The notes beneath the pieces are model-generated. The model searched no databases. It saw only the letters and a list, made by a program, of their open reading frames with translations, and was not told the DNA's origin. This document shows, in pieces, positions 17,545-26,545 of a stretch of DNA of 64,000 nt (the stretch's first letter is position 1; every line of letters starts with the position of its first letter). The translations under genes and the position numbers were made by a program. The stretch is from FEB-7 sp963698265 (lineage in GTDB: Bacteria > Pseudomonadota > Gammaproteobacteria > Burkholderiales > Usitatibacteraceae): the NCBI GenBank assembly GCA_963698265.1, contig CAVOQC010000004.1:1178001-1242000 (forward strand), read 5' to 3'.

Positions 17545-18277
17545 TCAGTAGTTGCGTCGCGGTCCGGTGTAGTCGCTCTTCGGGAACACGAACGGCGGCG
17601 TGCGCCCCACCAGCGCCTCGATCAGCATCAGTTCCTGGTCGGTGTGATTGATGAACGGCGCCTCGCGGATGTTCTTGCCGGCGGGTGCGCCCTTCACGAT
17701 GTAGAGCGGGCGGTCGTGGTGCTGGGCCGCGACCGTTTCCTGGCTCTCCGGGTCCGTGGTCGACGCGATTTCCGCCACGCCGTAGCAGGTGCAGAAATAG
17801 GTCTGCTCCGGGTCCGCTTCCATGTAGACGCCCGTGCCGCGGATGCCGATGGTGGCGGTTGCCGCCCGCAGCTGCATGGGACGCTTGGCCGCGAAGACCG
17901 AGAGGATCTTCCCGGAGAGCAGCCTGAGCCCCGACAGGATGAGCGAGTCCGACTGCGCCGTCTCGAGCACGACGCGGCTTTCCCCGCGCAGGACGAAGGC
18001 GCTCTCGCCCACGGCGTAGACGATCTCGCTGTTCCTGGCCGTCTCCAGCGTCGAACGCCCCCCGACCTTCGTGTCCAGCGTGGCGGGCTTGCCGTCCACC
18101 ATCACCTCGCCCGAGAGCCGGTAGATCGACCGTCCGGGAGGCAGCTTCGAGGGCGCCTTGCCGAGGAGTTGCGCGAGCGCATCGCTGCCGGCCACGCCCC
18201 CGCTGAAGAAATCCGGCCGCCAGCGCCTGGACCAGCAGCCTGCGACGCGGATCGTCCGCTTCCCCCGATCGACTCAT
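17545..18277 (-). CDS. Exported FecR-domain protein (one frameshift near its start)
   Basis: A 243-residue protein once a single extra T, in a TTT run near 18207-18209, is removed. It starts MSRSGEADDPRRRLL, with a hydrophobic Ala/Gly segment that may be a Tat-like or Sec signal. The body is a FecR-type beta-helical domain: KVGGRSTLETARNSEIVYAVG, RLLSGKILSVFA and TATIGIRGTGVYME, the last being the most diagnostic. FCTCYG adds two cysteines. Unlike FecR of iron uptake there is no cytoplasmic sigma-interaction region and no sigma factor nearby. It is convergent with the cytochrome lipoprotein, with 33 bases between the stops. Confidence 0.8.
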
Positions 18278-18399
18278 GGTTCACGCTCCCAGGTTGGACT
18301 GCTGCCGTCGGTTACGTGCCGCGCGGCTTCTTGGATGTTCGGGGCCGCCCGCGGGACCGCAGGCGGCAGTGCGGATATTACCGTCATTCCGAGAACGGC

Positions 18400-18451
18400 T
18401 TGACAAATGACCCGTGGTCACTTACGGTACGCCCTCACTGACCCGGAGTCA
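18400..18451 (+). promoter_or_regulatory. tetR promoter with two palindromic operators
   Basis: A -35 TTGACA (18400-18405) and -10 TACGGT (18423-18428) are spaced by 17 bases. A perfect palindrome TGACCCGTGGTCA (18408-18420) fills the spacer. A second related element, TGACCCGGAGTCA (18439-18451), lies just downstream before the start codon. Their centres are 31 bases apart, close to three helical turns. The layout fits autorepression by the adjacent TetR protein. The rest of the 177-base gap back to the FecR-like gene holds nothing else recognised. Confidence 0.75.
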
Positions 18452-18454
18452 TTT

Positions 18455-19135
18455 ATGGCCGTCACGCAGCGCGCCATCGCCGCGCAGGACAAGGAGGATC
18501 GCAGGCACGCCCTGCTCGACGCCGCCGAAGCGCTCTTTCTCGATCACCAGGACCGCATGGCGAGCGTGGCGGAAGTCGCCGAGGCCGCGGGGCTCGCCAA
18601 GGGAACGGTCTACCTCTACTTCCCGAGCAAGGAGGAAATGCTCTTGAGCCTCCACGAGCGCCACGTGACGCGCTACTTCGACAAGCTCATGGAGCTGCTC
18701 GACGCGACGAAGCCCGCCGGATTCGACGAAGTCTGGGCCGTCACGCGGACGAACCTCGTGCGCGCCCCGGGCTATCTCGCGCTCACCAGCCGCTGCTTCG
18801 GTCTCATGGACCGCGACATACCCACGGAGTCCGCCATCGCCTTCAAGGTCCGCGTGGCGCAGGTGCTCAGGAAGGCCGGCGAAGGACTCGAGCGCCATTT
18901 CCCCGCCCTGCGAACGGGCGAGGGCGTCACGCTGCTGCAGCACAGCTATGGACTCATCGTGGGGCTGTGGCAGCTCCTCCACCCGATCGAGCGATTCGGC
19001 TCCGCCATGGAGCGCGCCGAGCTGGCGATGTTCCGGCGCGATTACGAACGCGAGGTCGAGCAGGCCCTGCGGGCCCTCTGGAGGGGAGCCATGGACGGCA
19101 CGACGCTGCACCCCGCCAAGAGGAAACCGCGATGA
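18455..19135 (+). CDS. TetR/AcrR-family repressor
   Basis: A 226-residue regulator. The N-terminal helix-turn-helix domain (about 12-58) has the family pattern LLDAAEALFL...MASVAEVAEAAGLAKGTVYLYFPSKEEMLLSL. The C-terminal ligand domain has a YsiA/AcrR-like helical look but no recognisable ligand motif. ATG 18455 was chosen because an upstream in-frame start (18407) would fall inside the operator. Its stop overlaps the adaptor gene (ATGA), so regulator and efflux pump form one operon. It most likely represses itself and the pump. Confidence 0.92.
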   Translation: MAVTQRAIAAQDKEDRRHALLDAAEALFLDHQDRMASVAEVAEAAGLAKGTVYLYFPSKEEMLLSLHERHVTRYFDKLMELLDATKPAGFDEVWAVTRTNLVRAPGYLALTSRCFGLMDRDIPTESAIAFKVRVAQVLRKAGEGLERHFPALRTGEGVTLLQHSYGLIVGLWQLLHPIERFGSAMERAELAMFRRDYEREVEQALRALWRGAMDGTTLHPAKRKPR

Positions 19136-20211
19136 TCCGCGCGCCTGTCCTCACCGCCATCGCGGCGTTGCTGCTCGTCTCCTGCGGCGATCCGCCCCCG
19201 GCGCAGGATCCGATCCGGCCGGTGCTCACGGTGGTCGTCACGCCGGGGGCGGCCTCCGGACGCGACGTCTACTCGGGCGAACTGCGCGCGCGCGTGGAAA
19301 CGGATCTCGCCTTCCGCATCGGCGGCAAGATCGCCGCGCGGCTCGCCGACGCGGGCGCCCGGGTCGTGAAGGGCCAGCCGCTCGCCCGGCTCGATCCGCG
19401 CGATGCGGCGCTCGCCGCCCAGGCGGCGCAGGCGCAACTCGCTTCCGCCGAGGCGGACTCCACCCTGGCCCGGGCGGAATTCGACCGCGCCGGCGACCTG
19501 CTCGCGAAGAAGTTCATCAGCCGGTCCGCCTACGACGCCCGGAAGGCCGCCCACGCCGCCGCCGGCGCGCGCGTCGAGCAGGCGCGCTCCCAGGCTGCCC
19601 TATCGGAGAACCAGGAGGCCTACACGACTCTCGTCGCCGATGCGGATGGCGTGGTGGTTTCCGTATCGGCGGAGCCCGGCCAGGTGGTGGCCGCGGGACA
19701 GCCCATCCTCCGTCTCGCCCGGGACGGCGAGATGGAAGTCGTGATCCATGCGCCCGAAAGCGAGGTGGGGCGCATCCGCAGGGGCCAGGACGTGGCGATC
19801 TTCCTGTGGGCCGACCCAACCCACCGCTTCCCGGGTCGCATCCGCGAGATCGCCGGCGGCGCCGATGCGACGACGCGGACCTTCGCGGTGCGCGTGGCGG
19901 CCGCCCGCGTTCCTCCCGGCGCGCGCCCGGGCATGAGCGCCACGGTGGTGCTGCAGCAGCCGGAGGACGGCAACCTCGTCGTGCTCCCGATCTCGGCGCT
20001 GGTCCGCGACGGCGAGACCGCGGCGGTGTGGGTCGTCGACCCGGGTTCGTCGCGCGTGGCGCGGCGCAAGGTGGAAGTGGGCCGCTACCGGGAGGACGGC
20101 GCGACGATTCTTTCCGGGCTCTCCGGCGGCGAGATCGTGGTGTCCGCGGGCGTGCACAAGTTGCGCGAGGGCCAGCAGGTGCGCCTTGCCGGCGTCCCCG
20201 CCGCCCGCTGA
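19132..20211 (+). CDS. RND efflux periplasmic adaptor lipoprotein (MFP)
   Basis: A 359-residue membrane fusion protein. The signal ends in LLVSC, a lipobox anchoring it to the inner membrane. A barrel-sandwich half (FRIGGKIAARLADAGARVVKGQPLARLDPRDAA in part) is followed by an alpha-hairpin (AQLASAEADSTLARAEFDRAGDLL..) and the second lipoyl half (VADADGVVVSV..GQVV). Beta-barrel and membrane-proximal domains come last. It links an inner-membrane RND pump to an outer-membrane channel. No outer-membrane factor gene is present in the operon, so one must be recruited from elsewhere. Confidence 0.93.
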   Translation: MIRAPVLTAIAALLLVSCGDPPPAQDPIRPVLTVVVTPGAASGRDVYSGELRARVETDLAFRIGGKIAARLADAGARVVKGQPLARLDPRDAALAAQAAQAQLASAEADSTLARAEFDRAGDLLAKKFISRSAYDARKAAHAAAGARVEQARSQAALSENQEAYTTLVADADGVVVSVSAEPGQVVAAGQPILRLARDGEMEVVIHAPESEVGRIRRGQDVAIFLWADPTHRFPGRIREIAGGADATTRTFAVRVAAARVPPGARPGMSATVVLQQPEDGNLVVLPISALVRDGETAAVWVVDPGSSRVARRKVEVGRYREDGATILSGLSGGEIVVSAGVHKLREGQQVRLAGVPAAR

Positions 20212-20220
20212 GCGCCGGCC

Positions 20221-23200
20221 ATGGCGAGGCACTTCAACCTCTCGGAGTGGTCGCTTTCGCACCAGACGCTGGTGCTCTACACCATGCTGGTCCTGGCCGC
20301 GATCGGCGTCGGCTCGTACCTGAACCTCGGCCAGGCCGAGGATCCGGACTTCACGTTCAAGCTGATGGTGGTGCGCACGAACTGGCCCGGCGCATCCGCC
20401 GACGAGGTCGAGCGCCAGCTCACCGACCGCATCGAGAAGAAACTCCAGGAGACTCCGCGTCTCGACCACCTGCGCAGCTACTCGAAGCCCGGCGAATCGG
20501 TGGTCTTCGTCTTCGTGAAGGACTCCTCGCGGCCCGACGAGATCAAGGACACCTGGTACCAGGTCCGCAAGAAGGTGGGCGACATCCGCAGCCGCCTGCC
20601 GGCGGGGATCCAGGGCCCGTTCTTCAACGACGAGTTCGGCGACACGTTCGGCAACATCTACGCCCTCACGGGCGACGGCTTCACCTACGCGCAGTTGAAG
20701 GAAACGGGCGACCGGATCAGGAGCGACCTGCTCCAGGTCCGGGACGTCGCGAAGGTGGAGCTCGTGGGCGAGCAGGACGAGCAGATCCGCGTGGAGATCG
20801 CGAACGCGAAGCTCGCGACGTTCGGGATCGAACCCGCCGTGATCTTCGCCGCCCTCGCCCAGCAGAACGCCGTCGCCTCGGCGGGCAGCTTCGAGACCGC
20901 CACCGAGCGCATCCACGTTCGCGCGAGCGGCGCGCTCGATTCCGTCGAGAGCGTGCGGGAAGTGCCCATCCGCGCCAACGGGCGCCTGTTCCGCGTCGGG
21001 CGACTTCGCCACCGTGACGCGCGGCTTCGCCGACCCGCCGCAGCCGAAGATGCGCTTCATGGGCAAGGACGCAGTGGGCATCGCCGTGTCGATGGTCCCG
21101 CGCGGCGACATCATCGCCCTGGGCAAGGCACTCGACGGGGAGCTCGCCCGCATCCGGTCGGAGCTTCCCGTGGGCCTGGAGTTCGACCGCGTGAACGACC
21201 AGCCGGCCACCGTGAAGCGCTCCGTGCGCGAGTTCACGCGCGCCCTCGCCGAGGCCGTCGGCATCGTCCTGCTGGTGTGCTTCCTGTCGCTGGGCCTTCG
21301 CACCGGCCTCATCGTGGCGCTCACGATCCCGCTCACGCTGGCGGTCACCTTCCTCTTCATGTACCAGGCGGGCATCGACCTGCACAAGATCTCCCTGGGC
21401 GCCCTGATCATCTCCCTCGGCCTGCTGGTGGACGACTGCCATCATCGCCGTGGAGATGATGGTCGTGAAGATGGAGCAGGGATGGGAGCGCGTGCGGGCG
21501 GCGAGCTTCGCCTACACGTCCACCTCGATGCCGATGCTCACGGGCACCATCGTGACGGCCGCGGGATTCCTGCCCATCGGGCTTGCGCGATCCTCGACCG
21601 GGGAATACACGTTCTCGATCTTCGCCGTCGCCACGATCGCGCTCATGGTCTCCTGGGTGGTGTCGGTCGTCTTCGTGCCCTACCTCGGCTACAAGCTCCT
21701 GCCGGACGTCGCGCAGGCACGGCGCGGGCGCGGACGAGGGCGCGGTCTACCGCAAGCCCTTCTACCTGCGCTTCCGGCGCCTCGTGGAATGGAGCGTGGC
21801 CCACCGCTGGCTGGTGATCGGCGTGACGGCCGGAGTCTTCGCGGCGTCGCTCTTCGGATTCCGTTTCGTGCAGCAGCAGTTCTTTCCCGCCGCGAGCAGG
21901 CCGGAGCTCATCGTGGACCTGCGCCTCGCCGAGGGCAGCTCCTTCCCGGCGACCGAGGCCCAGGTGCGGAAGCTCGAGAAGATCCTCATGACCGAGCCCG
22001 TGCTCCGGGACCACATCGACAACTTCGTGAGCTACGTGGGCAGCGGCAGCCCGCGCTTCTACCTGCCCTTCGACCAGCAGCTGGCCGCCGCGAATTTCGG
22101 GCAGTTCATCGTGAACACCTCGAACAACGAATCACGGGAAATCGTGCGCAGCCGGCTGCTCGAGATCTTCGAGGAGGATTTCCCCGAGCTGCGCGGCCGC
22201 GTGAACCGCCTCGAGAACGGCCCGCCCGTGGGTTTTCCGGTCCAGTTCCGCGTGATCGGGGAGGACAAGGCGGCCATCCGCGCGATCGCCGACCAAGTCG
22301 CGGCCGCGATGCGCGCCAATCCCTGGACGCACGACGTGCAGTTCGACTGGGAGGAGGCGAGCCGCGTCATCCGGCTCACGCTCGACCAGGGCCGCGCGCG
22401 CGCCCTGGGCGTGTCGACCCAGGAGCTCGCGCAGTACGTGGGCACCGTGATCTCCGGCCAGGCCGTGACCACGTGGCGCGAGCATGACAAGCAGGTGGAC
22501 GTCGTGGTGCGCGGCGTCGAGAGCGAGCGGCGCATGGTGGGCCTGCTGAAGGACCTCGCGGTTCCCGTGGGGCGCGGGCGCACCGTGCCGCTCGCGCAGA
22601 TCGCCAGCCTTTCCCATGGCTTCGAGCAGGGCGTCTACTGGCGCCGCGACCGGCTGCCTCTCATCACGGTTCGCGCGGACATCAAGGACGGCGTCCAGGC
22701 CCCGGTGGTGAGCGCGCAGGTGAACGCGAAACTCGAGGCCCTGCGCGCGCGACTTCCCTTCGGCTACCGGATCGAGACGGGAGGTGCGGTCGAGGACTCC
22801 GCCAAGGGACAGCGTTCCATCGCGGTCGTGGCACCGGTCATGGTGCTGGTGATGGTGACGGCGCTCATGCTCCAGCTGCAGAGCTTCGCGCGCCTCGCGA
22901 TGGTCCTGCTCACCGCGCCCCTGGGGCTCATCGGCGTGACCGCGGCCCTGCTCATCTTCCGCGTCCCGTTCGGCTTCGTGGCGATGCTCGGCGCCATCGC
23001 GCTCGCCGGCATGATCATGCGCAACTCCGTCATTCTCGTGGACCAGATCGAGCACGACATCCGCGAGGGCAGCGAGCCATGGGACGCCATCGTCGACGCG
23101 ACCGTGCGCCGCTTCCGCCCGATCATGCTCACCGCAGCCGCGGCGGTGCTGGCCATGATCCCGCTCACGCGAAGCGCCTTTTATGGCCCCATGGCAGTGG

Positions 23201-23304
23201 CGATCATGGGCGGGCTCCTGGTGGCCACGGTGCTCACCCTCGTCTTCCTTCCCGCCCTCTACGCCGCGTGGTATCGCGTGCAGCCCTCCTCCAGCACGGG
23301 CTAG
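20221..23304 (+). CDS. RND multidrug efflux permease (three frameshifts as assembled)
   Basis: An AcrB/MexB-superfamily proton-driven exporter, about 1026 residues after correction. The N terminus begins FNLSEWSLSHQTLVLY, with the first transmembrane helix and a porter domain. The proton-relay pair DD sits in SLGLLVDD, exactly where the second frame change occurs. The C-terminal half has a matching helix set and AGMIMRNSVILVDQIEHD. The frame changes lie near 20998, 21437 and 21723, each explained by one extra base. It starts nine bases after the adaptor gene. The substrate is unknown. The second half is intact over more than 500 codons, which argues against decay. Confidence 0.88.
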
Positions 23305-23324
23305 GAGTCTGCTATCTTCGGCGC

Positions 23325-24026
23325 ATGGAACGCCGGGATTTCGTCAAGCTGTGTGCCGCATCCGCGGCCGCGACCACACTGCCCACGGCCGCCGATGCGG
23401 CGAGCCTCAAGGCCCGCCTGTACCGGCGCGCGCTGCTCGTCGACGAGCGGCAGCAGCCCATAAAGGCGGAGTCCCTGCGGGTCGGCGTCAATTACGTCTT
23501 CGACTATCCCTTCGCGGCCACGCCCTGCTTCCTCCTGCACCTGGCCGGCCCGGCCGCCGGCGGGATTGACCTGCGCACCGAGGCCGGCGGCGCCTATCGC
23601 TGGGAAGGCGGAATCGGGCCGCGCAGGGCGATCGTGGCCTACTCGGCCATCTGCGCGCACAAGCTCACCTATCCCACGCGCCAGGTGAGCTTCATCGGCT
23701 ATCGCGACGGGCCGAGTCCCGTTGCGGGCCCTGGCAAGGTGATCACCTGCTGCTCGGACCGCAGCGTCTACGACCCGGCTGCCGGGGCGCGCGTCGTCAC
23801 CGGACCCGCCCCGCAGCCGCTCGCCACGATCCTGCTCGAGCACGACGCGGCCAGGGACGAGCTCGCCGCCGTGGGCACCTTCGGCGGCGAGATGTTCGAG
23901 ACGTTCTTCCGGAAGTTCGGCTTCCGCCTGCAACTCGAGATGGGAGACCGGGCGAAGGACGGCGTCCAGGAGCGCGCGGTCGTAAAGGAACTCGCCCACT
24001 ACAGCTCGCAGTGGGCGCGATGCTGA
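23325..24026 (+). CDS. Exported Rieske-like protein with an altered cluster ligand
   Basis: A 233-residue protein with an N-terminal MERRDFVKLCA signal that looks Tat-like and an Ala-rich hydrophobic core. The Rieske region reads CAHKLTYPTRQVSF, then VITCCSDRSVYDP. Rieske clusters need C-x-H and C-x-x-H. The first is present (CAH), but the second reads CSDR, so the second His appears to be Arg (codon CGC). The rest is well formed and the frame is open. It stands alone, 20 bases after the RND gene and before aat. It could have an altered or lost cluster, or carry a single-base error. Confidence 0.75.
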   Translation: MERRDFVKLCAASAAATTLPTAADAASLKARLYRRALLVDERQQPIKAESLRVGVNYVFDYPFAATPCFLLHLAGPAAGGIDLRTEAGGAYRWEGGIGPRRAIVAYSAICAHKLTYPTRQVSFIGYRDGPSPVAGPGKVITCCSDRSVYDPAAGARVVTGPAPQPLATILLEHDAARDELAAVGTFGGEMFETFFRKFGFRLQLEMGDRAKDGVQERAVVKELAHYSSQWARC

Positions 24027-24052
24027 CCGGGGGGCTGCAAGGGTAGCGTCGC

Positions 24053-24773
24053 GTGATCCCCTTCCTCCGCCCGAACGATCCGTTTCCCCCCGTCTCGAAG
24101 GCGCTGCGCTCGCCCAACGGCCTGCTGTGCGCCGGCGCCGACCTCTCCCCGGAACGCCTGGTCGACGCCTACGCGAAGGGAATCTTCCCCTGGTTCTCCG
24201 AAGGCGAGCCGATCCTGTGGTGGTCGCCGCATCCGCGCATGGTGCTCTTCCCGGAGGAGTTGAAGGTCTCGCGCTCGCTGCGCAAGGCAGTGGACCGAGG
24301 GCGGCTTCGAGACGCGCTTCGACACCGCCTTTCGGGCAGGTCATCGCGCGCGTGCGCCGCGCCGCGCGACGGCCAGCCCGGCACCTGGATCGTGCCGGAC
24401 ATGGTGCGGGCCTACACGCGCCTGCACGAACTGGGCTTCGCACATTCGGTCGAATCGTGGAAGGACGGCGAGCTCGCGGGCGGCCTCTACGGCATGCTGC
24501 TGGGCGGCGTCTTCTTCGGCGAGTCGATGTTCGCGCGCGAGCCGGACGCCTCCAAGGTCGCGCTCGTGAAGCTGGTCGAGCGCGCTGCAGGCGCTCGGCG
24601 TGCGCGTGATCGACTGCCAGCAGGCCACGCGGCACCTGGCCTCGCTGGGCGCGCGCGAGATCCCGCGGCGCGAGTTCGCGCAGCTCCTGGCCGAGTCGAT
24701 ACAATGTCGTCCGTCCGGCAGCCGCTGGCCGGCCACCGAGGAAGCATGGCGAAGCTCAACGACCTCCCCATAG
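24053..24773 (+). CDS. aat: Leucyl/phenylalanyl-tRNA-protein transferase (four frameshifts as assembled)
   Basis: Adds Leu or Phe to proteins with N-terminal Lys or Arg, marking them for ClpAP. The N terminus is typical: MIPFLRPNDPFPP, GLLCAGADLSPERLVDAYAKGIFPWF, WWSPHPRMVLFP. Later blocks are GTWIVPDMV.AY..LHELGFAHSVE, GGLYGMLLGGVFFGESMF and VRVIDCQQATRHLASLGAREIPR. Reading these in order needs four single-base removals: three between about 24300 and 24355, one near 24588. The corrected length is about 238 residues. The last 28 bases overlap the start of bpt. Confidence 0.88.
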
Positions 24774-25468
24774 CGAACCTGCAGTTCTACGCGACCGCCC
24801 CCTACCCGTGCAGCTACCTGCCGGGGCGGCTCGCGCGCTCGCAGGTGGCCACGCCCAGCTACCTGATCGACACCGAGACCTACGGCGCGCTCGTCTCCGC
24901 CGGCTTCCGCCGCTCCGGCGCCTTCACCTACCGCCCCTACTGCGACCACTGCCAGGCGTGCGTGCCGGTGCGCGTGGTGGCCGCGGAGTTCGAGCCCAGC
25001 CGCTCGCAGCGCCGCGCCTGGAAGCGCCACGCGGGCCTCGAGGCGCGCATCGGCGAACTCCGGTTCAGCGCCGAGCACTACGCGCTCTATCGCCTCTACC
25101 AGGGCGAGCGCCACCGCGGCGGCGGGATGGACCACGACAGCCGCGAGCAGTACGCGCACTTCCTGCTGCAGTCCAACGTCGCCACGCGCCTCGTCGAGTT
25201 CCGCGAGGCGGGGAGGCTGCGCATGGTGTCCATCGTGGACGAGCTGGCCGATGGGCTGTCGTCGGTCTACACCTTCTTCGACCCGCTCGTGGAAAAGGCG
25301 AGCTTCGGCACCTGGAACATGCTCTGGCAGATCGAGGAAGCCCGCGCCGCGGGCTCGCCTACGTCTACCTCGGCTACTGGATCGCGCAGAGCCGCAAGAT
25401 GGCCTACAAGAGCGAGTTCCGGCCCGATCGAGGGACTCTCGCGCGGGGAATGGAAACGGCTGCGATGA
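24746..25468 (+). CDS. bpt: Aspartate/glutamate leucyltransferase Bpt (two compensating frameshifts)
   Basis: The bacterial Ate1-like transferase that adds Leu to N-terminal Asp or Glu. MAKLNDLPIANLQFYATAPYPCSYLPGR and RPYCDHCQACVPVR with its paired cysteines are diagnostic, as is the GGGMDHDSREQY segment. Near 25350 the frame drops one base before LAYVYLGYWI; near 25428 one extra base restores it to give the RPIEGLSRGEW ending. Corrected length is 240 residues. It overlaps both aat and pyrD, forming an N-degron operon with them. Confidence 0.9.
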   Translation: MAKLNDLPIANLQFYATAPYPCSYLPGRLARSQVATPSYLIDTETYGALVSAGFRRSGAFTYRPYCDHCQACVPVRVVAAEFEPSRSQRRAWKRHAGLEARIGELRFSAEHYALYRLYQGERHRGGGMDHDSREQYAHFLLQSNVATRLVEFREAGRLRMVSIVDELADGLSSVYTFFDPLVEKASFGTWNMLWQIEEARAAGSPTSTSATGSRRAARWPTRASSGPIEGLSRGEWKRLR

Positions 25469-26520
25469 GTCCGCGCCGAACCGCCGCGGGACCGCTGATG
25501 CTCTATCGCCTCGCCCGCAGCGCCCTCTTCCGGCTCGATCCCGAAACCGCGCACGATCTCGCGCTCAAGTCGATGTGCGCCCTCGGCCCCGCCGCGGCAC
25601 TCCTCGGCGCCGGCGCGGACCACGGGGAGGAGCGCACGGTGATGGGAATCCGACTTCCCGAACCCCGTGGGCCTCGCCGCGGGCATGGACAAGAACGCGC
25701 AGTACCTGGACGCGCTCGCGGCCCTGGGGTTCGGCCATCTCGAGGTCGGCACCGTCACGCCCGCGCCCGCAGCCCGGCAATCCCAGGCCGCGCCTCTTCC
25801 GGCTGGTGCCCGCACGAGGCGATCATCAACCGCATGGGCTTCAACAACGTGGGCGTCGAGGAGCTCCTGCGCAACGTCGAGACGCTCGTCCTTCCGCGGC
25901 GTGCTCGGCATCAACATCGGCAAGAACTTCGGACACGCCCCTCGAGCGCGCCGCCGACGACTACCTCGCGTGCCTCGACGCGGTATACGAGCGCGCGACC
26001 TACGTGACGGTGAACATCTCTTCGCCCAACACGAAGAACCTGCGCGACCTGCAGTCCCGGGAAAGGCTGGACGAGCTCCTGTCGGCGCGTCATGGCGCGG
26101 CGCGAAGTCGCTGGCCGCGCCGAACCGGTCGCAGGAAAGCCGCTCGCGGTGAAGATCGCCCCGGACCTCGACGACGCGCAGATCGGCGCCATTGCGGATC
26201 TCGCGCTGCAGCACCGCGTCGACGCGCTGATCGCCACCAACACGACCACCGGCCGCGCGGGCGTCGAGGGCCATCGCCACGCCGCGCGAGGCCGGGGGCC
26301 TGTCCGGGCGGCCGCTGTTCGCGCGCTCGACCGAGGTACTGCGCAAGCTCTCGGGACTGCTCGCCGGCCGGATCCCGCTCATCGGCGTGGGCGGCATCCT
26401 CTCCGGAAGCGACGCGAAGGCGAAGATCGAGGCGGGCGCCAGCCTCGTGCAGCTCTATACGGGCTTCATCTATCGCGGCCCGGGCTCATCGCCGAGTCGC
26501 GGCGCTCGCTCCGGGGCTGA
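25465..26520 (+). CDS. pyrD: Dihydroorotate dehydrogenase (quinone), class 2 (about eight frameshifts as assembled)
   Basis: Membrane-associated flavoenzyme of pyrimidine synthesis. The order of family blocks is intact across changing frames: LARSALFRLDPETAHDLALKS, GLAAGMDKNAQYLDALAALGFG, EVGTVTP, PHEAIINRMGFNN, RGVLGINIGKN, YVTVNISSPNTKNLRDLQ, LAVKIAPDLDD, ALIATNTTT, LIGVGGILSG and LVQLYTGFIYRGPG. About seven single-base insertions and one deletion fall between 25650 and 26490. The corrected length is about 349 residues, normal for the class. The start 25465 overlaps the bpt stop (ATGA); Met at 25498 (MLYRLARS) is an alternative. The gene is normally essential without salvage, so sequence error is likely. 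Confidence 0.85.
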
Positions 26521-26545
26521 CCCCGGAAACGCGCCGGCTGCCCCG

